This document shows positions 48,443-60,195 of a stretch of 64,000 nt of DNA, piece by piece. Position numbers and translations under genes: made by a program. The first letter of the stretch is position 1. Each line of letters opens with the position of its first letter. The stretch lies in contig NZ_MVFY01000008.1 in assembly GCF_002042885.1 (NCBI RefSeq), forward strand, positions 124,001-188,000. Reading direction: 5' to 3'. The notes beneath the pieces were generated by a model that saw nothing but the letters and a program-made list of their open reading frames with translations, ran no database searches and was not told where the DNA came from. The stretch is from Citrobacter portucalensis. GTDB taxonomy: Bacteria; Pseudomonadota; Gammaproteobacteria; Enterobacterales; Enterobacteriaceae.

Positions 48443-48445
48443 AAC

Positions 48446-51400
48446 TTAACCTACCGAAGGCGTCGGATCATCACCTTTAATGATGTCACGCTTAACCTCG
48501 GTCACGGTATCACCTTTCGCGTTATGCAGATGCACTTCGAGCTGGTTAAAGGCGATATCAATGTCGTTTTCACGGCACAAACGATCGACCGCACGGTTCA
48601 GTTCATCAACCGTGTGGCTACGATCGCGCAGTTCACGCACGTATAAACGCAGTTCATGATCCAGCGTGCTGGCACCGAAGGCGGTAAAGAACACCGCAGG
48701 CTCTGGATCGTGCATCACTTTCGGGTGTTCCATCGCCGCCTGCAACAGCACTTTCTTCACTTTATCCAGATCCGAACCGTAGGCCACGCCGATGCGGATC
48801 ACCAGACGCGTGGTGGTATCGGAAAGCGACCAGTTGATCAAACGCTCCGTCACAAATGCTTTGTTCGGGATGATCACCTCTTTGCGATCGAAGTCGGTAA
48901 TGGTGGTGGCACGGATACGGATCTTGCTGACCGTTCCTGAGAACGTACCGATAGTCACGGTATCGCCGATGCGGACCGGGCGTTCAAACAGAATAATCAG
49001 ACCCGAAACAAAGTTACCGAAGATTTCCTGCAAGCCAAAACCAAGACCAACCGACAGGGCTGCTGCCAGCCACTGTAGCTTATCCCATGAAACACCGAGC
49101 GATCCGAAGACCGTCATCGCGCCGATGGCGATGATCGCGTAGTTAAGGATCGTGGTGATCGCATACGAAGCGCCCTGACGCATCTTCAGTCGCGACAGCA
49201 CCAGCACTTCCAGCAGGCCGGGTAAGTTACGGATCAGCGCCCACGCGACCATTGAGGCAATAATCGCAAACAGCAGGCTGCCCATGGTGACGTCTTTCAC
49301 CACCGCAGCTCCCGCTTCGGTGCCGTTGTAATGCCAGAGCGTAATGCTATCGAGATAACTGAACACGGTAATTAGATCGGACCAAATTGCCCAGAACAGA
49401 ATACCAAACAGCGCAACCATCACCAGCATTGTTATACGCAGCGTTTGCTGGTTAACCTGCTCAAGCGCAATGGTCGGTTCTTCCTGCGGCTCGGCTCCTT
49501 CCGCCCCTTCTTTCACCAGGTTCTGACGACGCGCTAAGGCACGGCGCCAGGCGATACGACGTGCCGCCACGCTCAATCCACGCAGTACCGTCTGATACAG
49601 CAGGTTCCAGAGGATAACCAGATAGACCGTTTCAATCCAACGACCGGCCAGGCGCAACGTGGTGTAGAAATACCCTGTCGCCGTCAGCACCATTAATGCA
49701 ATCGGGATAATTGAGAGGACAGTAATGGTAACCAGACGCAAGCCATGCGACTCTTTGTCGCGCCAGCTTTCACGACACATTGGCCATACCAGGAAGGCGA
49801 TCAGCAGCAGGTTGAGGAAAATAACTACCTGACCCAGCACATCGTCCATCAAATTAAGCGGCGACAGCTCAGCAATGACCGACCAGAAGTTGAGCGGTAA
49901 CAGCGCCAGGCTAATACGCACGATCTGGCGGCGCCAGTGGCTTGTCTGTTTCGCTGGCATACCAAAATGACGAATTGCCACGCCATCTTTTTCCAGCACC
50001 TTCCAGCACAGACCAAACACCAGCCAGAAGACTGTCATCTTCTTACTGAACGCCCACAGCAGATCGCTGATATTCAACTGCATGGTAAGCAGAATCAGGC
50101 CCAAGGCGAGGATAATCAGGCACGCAGGTAACGCTCGGATCAGATCGATCAGAATCGCTTTTGGTGTATTGAGCTGACTGTCATTACGCAGGTTCCCTAC
50201 TGCGGCGGCTAATTTCGCCTGATACTCTTTCAACCATTTCAAACGCCAGCGGATTAACCCGGCAATAAGCAGCAGTGGCAGCCCCGCCAGGAACGCAATA
50301 AAGACGGCGGGCCAGGCTTTTTCCCAGTTCACTGTGATTTTCATCGACTTAAACTGGTCTTTTAGCGTTTGCGGGAAGGCTTTGATCCAGTCCCAGTCCA
50401 TCGGACGGTTACTATTAACCCAGAAGATTTGCTGCGTGAGGATCCCTTTCAGGTTCTTCGACACGCTCATTAGCTGCTGTTGATTGATTTGCAGGTTAAT
50501 CGCCATCATCAACTGGTTGCCCAGCTGCTTGTTCAGCTGATCCAACAGTTCACGGCGCATATCCACAACCTGCAGCAGGGCATCATGGACTTCACCATTC
50601 ACTTCGTTGCTGTGCCCTTCTTCCAGTTTGGCGACAAACGCATCGTTCTGGAATAGCGCATCACGCTGCTGGTTAATCTCAAACTGTTCCAGACGCAAAT
50701 CAGCGATCCGGTTAGTCATATCGGCAAGTTCATCCGCCGACGGCAGTGTTTGTTGTTGCTGATACAGAATACGCGACAGCAGCAGACTGCCTTTCAGGAC
50801 AGCAATCTGTTCTTTAATGTTGCGTTCGGATTGCAGCGCGCGGTCAAGCCAGTTTTTGACTTTGATATTCTGCTGCATCAGGTTGTTGCCGTTTTCGGTC
50901 GCGGCTATCAGACGCTGACTTAGCTGATGGTTAACGTCCAGTTCCTGCTTCACTAACGGATTTGACTGAATACGCTCGGCTTCATCCGGCGTTACCGCTT
51001 CCTGAGCTGTCTTTTCGGTTAACGTCAGTCGTTTGCTGTTCACCGCTTCTTGCAGAAGCTGGAGCTGATGTTCAAGCCGGTTACTGTTAGCTGTTACGTA
51101 ATCACGTTGTTTTTGCAAGGTATCCTGCAAAACAGTATTACCTTCGAGGCTCTTACGCTGTTGGTCGATCTGCGCACTCAGCAGCGCCTGCTGTGCCTGC
51201 AGCAACACCTGCTGGCTGGGGCGTAACGCAGCCTCTCCCACATTGTTGCCATCGAGTCGATTACGAATTTGCTGCATTTGCTGCGACGCGGTGTACATCG
51301 CATTCTGCACACGCTCTGGCTGCGTCTGGAGCGACACCAGTTGGCTGTTGTAAGCGGCAAGATCGTTTTGCGCACTTTGCAGGTCATCCAAAACCTGTGC

Positions 51401-51811
51401 CACGCGCGACTCAAGCTGTCGCAAGGAGAGTGTACTCAGCGTTTTTCGCGTTTCATCGTCGTTATCGACATCGCTGAGCGAATTTAACGCATCCGTCGCC
51501 TGACGCATTTTCTCCGGTGCCTGGGCAACTTTCTGGCGAAGCTGTACGGTCTCATCTTTCACGCGATCGATTTTATCCAACGTGGCGATGGTATCGATGA
51601 GATCCTGTTGGACCAGCTTATCCTGCGCGGAGAGATCTTTTTGTTTACTCAGCGCGTCCAGTTGGCTCTGAATATCCGCTTTCGTCGGCAGTTCACCACT
51701 CTGTTGCGCCCGCGCAAAAGCAGACGACTGGCAAGATAGCAAGAGAATGAAGAAAAGAATGGTAATAGCAATAAGATGCTGTGAACGTTTATAGAGCTGC
51801 AACATAGTCAT
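48446..51811 (-). CDS. mscK: Mechanosensitive channel MscK (KefA)
   Basis: The start MTMLQLYKRSQ at 51811 gives 1121 residues, near the E. coli length; a longer reading to 51856 is not conserved. A signal peptide or first helix is followed by a very long periplasmic coiled-coil region (to about 480), about eleven membrane helices and an MscS-like domain at the C-terminus. There GFGLQEIFGNFVSGLIILFE lines up with the MscS pore helix TM3 and its beta domain. It is a potassium- and tension-gated channel. Confidence 0.96.
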   Translation of the reverse strand: MTMLQLYKRSQHLIAITILFFILLLSCQSSAFARAQQSGELPTKADIQSQLDALSKQKDLSAQDKLVQQDLIDTIATLDKIDRVKDETVQLRQKVAQAPEKMRQATDALNSLSDVDNDDETRKTLSTLSLRQLESRVAQVLDDLQSAQNDLAAYNSQLVSLQTQPERVQNAMYTASQQMQQIRNRLDGNNVGEAALRPSQQVLLQAQQALLSAQIDQQRKSLEGNTVLQDTLQKQRDYVTANSNRLEHQLQLLQEAVNSKRLTLTEKTAQEAVTPDEAERIQSNPLVKQELDVNHQLSQRLIAATENGNNLMQQNIKVKNWLDRALQSERNIKEQIAVLKGSLLLSRILYQQQQTLPSADELADMTNRIADLRLEQFEINQQRDALFQNDAFVAKLEEGHSNEVNGEVHDALLQVVDMRRELLDQLNKQLGNQLMMAINLQINQQQLMSVSKNLKGILTQQIFWVNSNRPMDWDWIKAFPQTLKDQFKSMKITVNWEKAWPAVFIAFLAGLPLLLIAGLIRWRLKWLKEYQAKLAAAVGNLRNDSQLNTPKAILIDLIRALPACLIILALGLILLTMQLNISDLLWAFSKKMTVFWLVFGLCWKVLEKDGVAIRHFGMPAKQTSHWRRQIVRISLALLPLNFWSVIAELSPLNLMDDVLGQVVIFLNLLLIAFLVWPMCRESWRDKESHGLRLVTITVLSIIPIALMVLTATGYFYTTLRLAGRWIETVYLVILWNLLYQTVLRGLSVAARRIAWRRALARRQNLVKEGAEGAEPQEEPTIALEQVNQQTLRITMLVMVALFGILFWAIWSDLITVFSYLDSITLWHYNGTEAGAAVVKDVTMGSLLFAIIASMVAWALIRNLPGLLEVLVLSRLKMRQGASYAITTILNYAIIAIGAMTVFGSLGVSWDKLQWLAAALSVGLGFGLQEIFGNFVSGLIILFERPVRIGDTVTIGTFSGTVSKIRIRATTITDFDRKEVIIPNKAFVTERLINWSLSDTTTRLVIRIGVAYGSDLDKVKKVLLQAAMEHPKVMHDPEPAVFFTAFGASTLDHELRLYVRELRDRSHTVDELNRAVDRLCRENDIDIAFNQLEVHLHNAKGDTVTEVKRDIIKGDDPTPSVG

Positions 51812-51939
51812 GAGAATGAACGTTTCTGAACCGGAAAAGTGACCGAAAATAGTCAAGCGGCAAGAATATCACGGCTGTGACCGGCAGAATAGCAGCAGGC
51901 AAAACGACCAGGAGAATTCCTGGTACAGGCCCAAAACGT

Positions 51940-52590
51940 TTAGTGGATTTCCGCCACGCCAAGCCGCAGAGTTGGGCACATAAGGCACATCTCCAGCAGC
52001 ACAGCGACGTATTCCCGAGCTTCTTTTTTCAGATCAAACGATTCGGGGGCAAATAACCAGTTTTCTATGATTCCGGTAATATAGCTGCGCAACAGGACCG
52101 CCACGCGACGGGTGTTCAGGTTTTCCGGCAGCATATTGGCATCCATACAGTGCCGCAATGTTTGTTCGATACGATCGTAATTTTCAATACAAAGATGGCG
52201 TTGAGCTAACTGAACAGAGGCCATTTCCCCGACAAATTCGCATTTGTGGAATATAATTTCCAGCAACAAACGTCGGCGTTCTTCTGTCACGGTAGCTTCA
52301 AGAACGTAAATTAAAATTTCTCTTAATACTGATAGTGGATCGTCGGGGAATTTTGCCTGATACTCAGTCTCTAACTCATCAATGTTAGGTTTTGCTAGCT
52401 CCCAGATTTCACTGAATAAATCCGACTTGTTTTTGAAATGCCAATAGATTGCGCCGCGCGTGACACCAGCGGCTTTTGCGATCTCCGCAAGCGAGGTGGA
52501 TGATACCCCTTGTTGCGAAAACAAATGCAGAGCAACATCGAGAATATGCTGTCGTGTTTCCTGTGCTTGTTGTTTGGTTTTTCGTGCCAT
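51940..52590 (-). CDS. acrR: TetR-family repressor of acrAB, AcrR
   Basis: A 216-residue regulator with the TetR helix-turn-helix at 25-60 ([20 protein letters not shown]) and a divergent C-terminal ligand domain. It represses acrAB locally and releases DNA when drugs or dyes bind. It is divergent from acrA, with a 24-bp palindromic operator between them. Its first codons also contain a marbox for acrAB activation. The extreme C-terminus differs from E. coli, as is usual for AcrR. Confidence 0.95.
   Translation of the reverse strand: MARKTKQQAQETRQHILDVALHLFSQQGVSSTSLAEIAKAAGVTRGAIYWHFKNKSDLFSEIWELAKPNIDELETEYQAKFPDDPLSVLREILIYVLEATVTEERRRLLLEIIFHKCEFVGEMASVQLAQRHLCIENYDRIEQTLRHCMDANMLPENLNTRRVAVLLRSYITGIIENWLFAPESFDLKKEAREYVAVLLEMCLMCPTLRLGVAEIH
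52572..52590 (-). promoter_or_regulatory. Marbox (MarA/SoxS/Rob site) in the start of acrR
   Basis: On the minus strand ATGGCACGAAAAACCAAAC fits the marbox consensus AYnGCACnnWnnRYYAAAY at every specified position. It covers acrR codons 1-6. It lies roughly 140 bp upstream of the acrA start, in the place used for MarA/SoxS/Rob activation of E. coli acrAB. Confidence 0.8.
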
Positions 52591-52618
52591 ATGTCAGTGA
52601 ATTTACAGGCGTTAGATT

Positions 52619-52642
52619 TACATACATTTGTGAATGTATGTA
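52619..52642. promoter_or_regulatory. AcrR operator
   Basis: A 24-bp inverted repeat. The left half TACATACATT (52619-52628) is mirrored by AATGTATGTA (52633-52642) with TGTG between. This is the known AcrR binding palindrome and overlaps the divergent acrR and acrAB promoters. Confidence 0.92.
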
Positions 52643-52731
52643 CCATAGCACGACGATAATATAAACGCAGCAATGGGTTTATGGGCTTTAAGCCATTGAT
52701 CAATTTGAAATCGGACACTCGAGGTTTACAT

Positions 52732-53925
52732 ATGAACAAAAACAGAGGGTTAACGCCTCTGGCAGTCGTTCTGATGCTCTCAGGCAGCTTAGCGCTAACA
52801 GGATGTGACGACAAACAGGCCCAACAAGGGGGCCAGCAGATGCCAGAGGTTGGAGTTGTTACGCTCAAAACTGAACCTCTACAGATAACAACTGAGCTTC
52901 CGGGTCGCACCAGTGCGTTTCGCATTGCAGAAGTTCGTCCTCAGGTTAGCGGTATTATCCTGAAGCGTAATTTCACGGAAGGTGGCGATATCGAAGCGGG
53001 TGTATCTCTCTATCAGATTGATCCTGCAACTTACCAGGCCGCTTATGAAAGCGCAAAAGGCGATCTGGCCAAAGCACAAGCCGCAGCAAATATCGCTCAA
53101 CTGACGGTTAAACGTTATCAGAAACTGTTGGGTACCAAGTACATCAGTCAACAGGACTATGATAGCGCGCTGGCAGACGCACAGCAGGCAAACGCCGCCG
53201 TTGTCGCCGCGAAAGCCGCGGTAGAAACTGCACGCATCAATCTGGCCTATACCAAAGTGACGTCGCCGATCAGCGGCCGCATTGGTAAATCATCCGTTAC
53301 GGAAGGCGCTCTGGTGCAAAACGGTCAAGCGACCGCGCTGGCGACCGTTCAACAGTTGGACCCGATCTACGTGGACGTGACGCAGTCAAGCAACGACTTC
53401 CTGCGCCTGAAACAAGAGCTGGCCAACGGCACGCTGAAGCAAGAGAACGGCAAAGCGAAAGTCGAACTGGTAACCAATGACGGCATTAAATTCCCGCAGT
53501 CCGGCACGCTGGAATTTTCTGATGTGACGGTTGATCAAACTACCGGGTCGATTACGTTACGCGCCATCTTCCCTAACCCGGATCACACCTTACTGCCGGG
53601 TATGTTCGTTCGCGCACGTCTGGAAGAAGGGATTAACCCAACGGCATTACTGGTTCCACAGCAAGGCGTTACCCGTACACCGCGTGGCGATGCCAGTGCA
53701 TTGGTTATCGGTGCAGACAACAAAGTTGAAACTCGTCAAATTGTCGCCGCACAAGCGATTGGCGACAAATGGTTAGTCACTGATGGACTTAAGCCGGGCG
53801 ACCGCGTGATTGTCACTGGGCTGCAGAAAGTACGTCCTGGCGCGCAGGTAAAAGCGCAGGAAATCACCGCTGATAACAACCAGCAAGGCCAAAGCGGTAG
53901 CCAGCCTGAACAGTCCAAGTCTTAA
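52732..53925 (+). CDS. acrA: Multidrug efflux periplasmic adaptor AcrA
   Basis: ATG 52732 (MNKNRGLTPLA) gives 397 residues, as in E. coli; a 17-residue extension is not conserved. The lipobox LTGC puts the acylated cysteine at residue 25, anchoring it to the inner membrane. Next come the hairpin domain (about 100-170), the lipoyl halves, beta-barrel and membrane-proximal domains. It links AcrB with TolC. Regulation by AcrR and the marbox is visible upstream; acrB follows after 22 bp. Confidence 0.98.
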   Translation: MNKNRGLTPLAVVLMLSGSLALTGCDDKQAQQGGQQMPEVGVVTLKTEPLQITTELPGRTSAFRIAEVRPQVSGIILKRNFTEGGDIEAGVSLYQIDPATYQAAYESAKGDLAKAQAAANIAQLTVKRYQKLLGTKYISQQDYDSALADAQQANAAVVAAKAAVETARINLAYTKVTSPISGRIGKSSVTEGALVQNGQATALATVQQLDPIYVDVTQSSNDFLRLKQELANGTLKQENGKAKVELVTNDGIKFPQSGTLEFSDVTVDQTTGSITLRAIFPNPDHTLLPGMFVRARLEEGINPTALLVPQQGVTRTPRGDASALVIGADNKVETRQIVAAQAIGDKWLVTDGLKPGDRVIVTGLQKVRPGAQVKAQEITADNNQQGQSGSQPEQSKS

Positions 53926-53944
53926 CTTAAACAGGAGCCGTTAA

Positions 53945-57097
<3,153 letters not shown>

Positions 57098-57114
57098 TAC
57101 ATCTCTAAAGATAA

Positions 57115-57136
57115 GGCCGCGCAAGCGGCCTTTTTT
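57115..57136 (+). terminator. acrAB terminator
   Basis: GGCCGC (57115-57120), tetraloop GCAA, GCGGCC (57125-57130) and six T (57131-57136). It lies 17 bases after the acrB stop. Confidence 0.95.
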
Positions 57137-57585
57137 CTGGAAAAATCATAAAAATCACTTATTGCCATTCCGTTTATTTTCTATCGGATAAATAAGCGAT
57201 ATAATCCTTGCAGCCTTAAAGGCTATTCTTAAAAAAACAGCGAGAGTTCTTATTTACTTTAATAAATATTAAGATTAATCCTATCCACTGGTTCACATTG
57301 TCGGTTGTTGCCTTTCGTTGCTAAACCTAAACAAGATAACCCGATGATTGCCCGAAGAATAAAGAAATTGTCCCATTTCGAATAGCGGCATTTATCTGTT
57401 AAAATGTAAAAATGACGTAGCATCATAATTTTACATAATTGTAATTTTTCGTGATATGACGATGAAATCTTTTTTAGAGTAGATTATAGTTAAATCATCA
57501 GGAGTCGCGGGCAAGTTCCAGGTAGTTGTTGTATCCATCCCGAAAGGTGTTCGGTTAGTTTAAGCCACTAAGAAGGGGATGCGTT
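57137..57585 (+). promoter_or_regulatory. 449-bp AT-rich region upstream of tomB-hha
   Basis: No convincing gene is present; the longest reading frames are a dozen codons. Base composition is markedly A+T rich up to about 57500, as expected for DNA bound by H-NS and Hha. TATAGT at 57486-57491 within AGATTATAGTTAAATC is a possible -10 for tomB, about 95 bp upstream of its start. The last 90 bp are more G+C rich and would form a leader. Confidence 0.5.
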
Positions 57586-57960
57586 ATGGATGAATACTCA
57601 CCCAAAAGACATGATATCGCGCAGCTTAAATTTCTCTGCGAAACTCTGTATCATGACTGTCTTGCAAACCTTGAACAAAGTAACCATGGCTGGGTTAATG
57701 ACCCTACCTCTGCAACCAGCTTGCAGCTCAATGAACTGATAGAGCATATTGCAACCTTCGCACTTAATTATAAAATTAAGTACAATGAGGACAATAAGCT
57801 GATCGCGCAGATAGATGAATACCTGGATGACACTTTTATGTTGTTCAGCAGTTATGGTATTAATACGCAGGATCTGCAGAAATGGCGGAAGTCAGGTAAT
57901 CGACTGTTTCGCTGTTTTGTCAATGCCACCAGGGCTAATCCTGTAAGTTTGTCTTGTTAA
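57586..57960 (+). CDS. tomB: Hha toxicity modulator TomB (YbaJ)
   Basis: A 124-residue acidic cytosolic protein of E. coli TomB length, with AAGGGGATG upstream of the ATG. MDEYSPKRHDIAQLKFLCET opens the protein and RLFRCFVNATRANPVSLSC ends it. TomB counteracts Hha, reportedly through oxygen-dependent oxidation of the Hha cysteine, and influences biofilm. It lies 27 bp before hha. Confidence 0.95.
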   Translation: MDEYSPKRHDIAQLKFLCETLYHDCLANLEQSNHGWVNDPTSATSLQLNELIEHIATFALNYKIKYNEDNKLIAQIDEYLDDTFMLFSSYGINTQDLQKWRKSGNRLFRCFVNATRANPVSLSC

Positions 57961-57987
57961 AAATTATTACAATCATAGGTAAGAGTT

Positions 57988-58206
57988 ATGTCCGATAAAC
58001 CATTAACTAAAACAGATTATTTGATGCGCCTGCGACGTTGCCAGACAATTGATACGCTAGAGCGCGTTATTGAAAAAAATAAATATGAATTGTCCGACAA
58101 CGAACTGGCTGTATTTTACTCAGCAGCAGATCATCGCCTTGCTGAATTGACCATGAATAAGCTTTACGACAAGATTCCAACTTCTGTTTGGAAATTCATT
58201 CGCTAA
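57988..58206 (+). CDS. hha: Hemolysin expression modulator Hha
   Basis: A 72-residue protein almost identical to E. coli Hha. [20 protein letters not shown] includes the conserved Cys18, and [20 protein letters not shown] is the signature helix pair. Hha lacks its own strong DNA binding and modifies H-NS complexes that silence horizontally acquired genes. Second gene of the tomB-hha operon. Confidence 0.97.
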   Translation: MSDKPLTKTDYLMRLRRCQTIDTLERVIEKNKYELSDNELAVFYSAADHRLAELTMNKLYDKIPTSVWKFIR

Positions 58207-58291
58207 TTGCACTCAAGGTTAAGTCAGGTATAGCGGTACAGTTGTCTGGCTGACCATTTTCGTATTTACAATGGTTATTTAATTAAAATCG

Positions 58292-58307
58292 CGTGACTAT
58301 GATCACA
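58292..58307 (+). promoter_or_regulatory. Candidate CRP site upstream of maa
   Basis: CGTGACTATGATCACA matches TGTGA-N6-TCACA at nine of ten positions, centred about 88 bp before the maa start codon. It would fit sugar-dependent expression of a sugar acetyltransferase. Unverified. Confidence 0.5.
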
Positions 58308-58317
58308 GTAAAGAAGC

Positions 58318-58334
58318 GGGAACGTTCCCCTTTT
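58318..58334 (+). other. 12-bp perfect palindrome downstream of hha
   Basis: GGGAACGTTCCC at 58318-58329 followed by CTTTT. It can be a short terminator for tomB-hha (stem GGGA/TCCC, loop ACGT) or an operator near the maa promoter. The two readings cannot be separated by eye. Confidence 0.4.
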
Positions 58335-58387
58335 CTGCATTACGTTTTACTGTGCTGAAATAACCTTCAGTACACAGGGAATTCGTA

Positions 58388-58939
58388 ATGCGTAATGAAA
58401 AGCAAAAAATGATCGCCGGCGAATACTATCGCCCGGCAGATGAAACGCTGCGCAGTGACCGACTACGCGCTCGTCAGTTGATCCATCGCTACAATCTCAC
58501 CGCACCCGATGAAAAAAATGAGCGTCAGGCAATCCTGCACGATCTGTTAGGTCAGAGTGAGGGAGCCTATATTGAACCCTCTTTCCGTTGTGATTACGGT
58601 TATAACATCTATCTTGGTAAAGACTTTTACGCTAATTTCGACTGCGTTATGCTCGACGTCTGTCCAATTCATATTGGCGACAACTGCATGCTGGCACCAG
58701 GCGTTCATATCTATACCGCGACCCATCCGCTGGATGCTACCGAGCGCAACAGTGGCCTGGAGTTCGGGAAGCCCGTGACTATCGGCAATAATGTCTGGAT
58801 AGGTGGCCGTGCAGTGATCAATCCCGGCATCACGCTGGGCGATAACGTGGTTGTGGCATCAGGCGCAGTGGTCACTAAAAGCGTTCCGGCAAACACCGTG
58901 GTTGGGGGCAATCCCGCAAGGATCATCAAAACGCTGTGA
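58388..58939 (+). CDS. maa: Maltose O-acetyltransferase Maa
   Basis: A 183-residue hexapeptide-repeat acetyltransferase equal in length to E. coli Maa. The N-terminal MAC domain ([19 protein letters not shown]) precedes left-handed beta-helix repeats ([26 protein letters not shown]). The catalytic histidine lies in YTATHPLDA. It acetylates maltose and other sugars with acetyl-CoA. It has its own promoter region with a possible CRP site. Confidence 0.95.
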   Translation: MRNEKQKMIAGEYYRPADETLRSDRLRARQLIHRYNLTAPDEKNERQAILHDLLGQSEGAYIEPSFRCDYGYNIYLGKDFYANFDCVMLDVCPIHIGDNCMLAPGVHIYTATHPLDATERNSGLEFGKPVTIGNNVWIGGRAVINPGITLGDNVVVASGAVVTKSVPANTVVGGNPARIIKTL

Positions 58940-59055
58940 TCTTAAATGTAACTGTTATGCTAAATTGCGGTTAATCTGTTACTTTCTTCAAAGGGTATCC
59001 CCTTTTAAAATAGGGCGATCCCTCCTGAATTTTGCAGATATCACGAAGGCAAGAG

Positions 59056-59526
59056 ATGACAGAAATACAGCGCCTGCTTACTGAAACAATCGACGACTTA
59101 AATATTCGCGAGAAGCGCGACAACAAACCGCGCTTTAGCATCAGCTTTATTCGCAAACACCCAGGGCTGTTTATCGGCATGTATGTTGCGTGGTTTGCCA
59201 CGCTGGCGGTGATGCTACAGTCAGAAACGTTAGTCGATTCGGTATGGCTGCTGGTGGTACTGTTCGTTGTACTCAACGGCTTTTTCTTTTTCGACGTTGC
59301 GCCACGATACCGCTTTGAAGATATCGACGTTCTGGATTTTAGAGTTTGCTATAACGGAGAATGGTACAACACGCGCTTTGTCCCCTCCTCGCTCATCGAT
59401 ACTATCCTGCACTCACCGTCCGTGGATAGCGAACATAAAGCACAGTTGCAAAAGATGATATCGCGCAAAGGCGAACTCTCGTTTTACGATGTCTTTACGC
59501 TTACCCGCGCCCAGAACAGCCAGTAA
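59056..59526 (+). CDS. ylaC: DUF5677-like/YlaC family inner-membrane protein
   Basis: ATG 59056 ([12 protein letters not shown]) after AAGGCAAGAG gives 156 residues, as in E. coli YlaC. Two adjacent hydrophobic segments (about residues 37-80, [17 protein letters not shown] and [15 protein letters not shown]) anchor it; the rest is cytosolic. Function is unknown. The family label beyond YlaC is uncertain. It is convergent with rpmJ2, with a shared terminator between. Confidence 0.9.
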   Translation: MTEIQRLLTETIDDLNIREKRDNKPRFSISFIRKHPGLFIGMYVAWFATLAVMLQSETLVDSVWLLVVLFVVLNGFFFFDVAPRYRFEDIDVLDFRVCYNGEWYNTRFVPSSLIDTILHSPSVDSEHKAQLQKMISRKGELSFYDVFTLTRAQNSQ

Positions 59527-59542
59527 CGGCATCTCAGCACAG

Positions 59543-59579
59543 ATAAAAAAAGTGCGTTCCTGCGAAGGTAACGCACTTT
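59543..59579 (-). terminator. Terminator of rpmE2-rpmJ2
   Basis: AAAGTGCGTT (59549-59558) pairs with AACGCACTTT (59570-59579). On the minus strand it is followed by a run of U (59548-59543), the proper direction for rpmJ2; it may also serve ylaC weakly. Confidence 0.85.
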
Positions 59580-59604
59580 AATCCCTGAAATGCTGGCAAA
59601 GAAA

Positions 59605-59745
59605 CTAACGTCTTTTTTTACGCCCCTGTACTGCTTTAAAGCGCGGATTCGTTTTGCAGATAACGTACAAACGCCCTTTACGTTTCACTATCTGGCAGTC
59701 AGGATGGCGCTGTTTTGCGCTGCGAAGTGAATTGAGTACCTGCAT
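59605..59745 (-). CDS. rpmJ2: Alternative ribosomal protein bL36, zinc-independent
   Basis: A 46-residue very basic protein, [20 protein letters not shown] through AVQGRKKRR, matching YkgO. It lacks the full zinc ligand set of bL36A, having single cysteines only. It replaces zinc-bound L36 when zinc is scarce. One base separates its start from the rpmE2 stop. Confidence 0.93.
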   Translation of the reverse strand: MQVLNSLRSAKQRHPDCQIVKRKGRLYVICKTNPRFKAVQGRKKRR

Positions 59746-59746
59746 T

Positions 59747-60007
59747 TTAACCCCGCTTAACGCCAATAAAATGACCAAAACGTTTTTGGAAACGTGCTGC
59801 ACTACCTTCATTATCAAAGGTTTTTTGTTTCCCGGTATAGTACGGATGTGATTTAGAAGAGATATCGAGGGTCACGTACGGGTACATTTTCCCCTCAAAC
59901 TCAATTTCACGCTCAGTCTTGATGGTCGAACCGACCTTAAAGAATTCATTGGCACTGGTATCGTGAAACACTACGGTACGGTAAAAAGGATGAATATCCG
60001 GTTTCAT
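59747..60007 (-). CDS. rpmE2: Alternative ribosomal protein bL31B, zinc-independent
   Basis: ATG 60007 ([16 protein letters not shown]) gives 86 residues, near the E. coli YkgM length; an in-frame extension to 60133 is non-coding in style. [10 protein letters not shown] and [11 protein letters not shown] match type B L31, and there are no cysteines, so no zinc is bound. In E. coli Zur represses this gene; during zinc starvation the protein displaces zinc-bearing L31A. A Zur-like dyad lies 18 bp upstream. Operon with rpmJ2. Confidence 0.94.
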   Translation of the reverse strand: MKPDIHPFYRTVVFHDTSANEFFKVGSTIKTEREIEFEGKMYPYVTLDISSKSHPYYTGKQKTFDNEGSAARFQKRFGHFIGVKRG

Positions 60008-60024
60008 GGCAACCTCAATTTGAT

Positions 60025-60036
60025 ACGTTATAACAT
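60025..60036 (-). promoter_or_regulatory. Zur-like box upstream of rpmE2
   Basis: On the minus strand ATGTTATAACGT, embedded in GGTTATGTTATAACGTATC, matches the Zur core ATGTTATAACAT at eleven of twelve bases. It is 18-29 bp upstream of the rpmE2 start codon. Confidence 0.7.
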
Positions 60037-60195
60037 AACCATAAAAATACACCACTCTTGCACAAACCACAACCTGATTTACGCTACAGGGAGTCAAACG
60101 GGATGATAAATGGCCGTAAATATATGATGCCAATCGAATAGCTTTTTGGGGTTTCGGATATACTTTCCCTACGCTGTGTAAATAAGGATATCACT

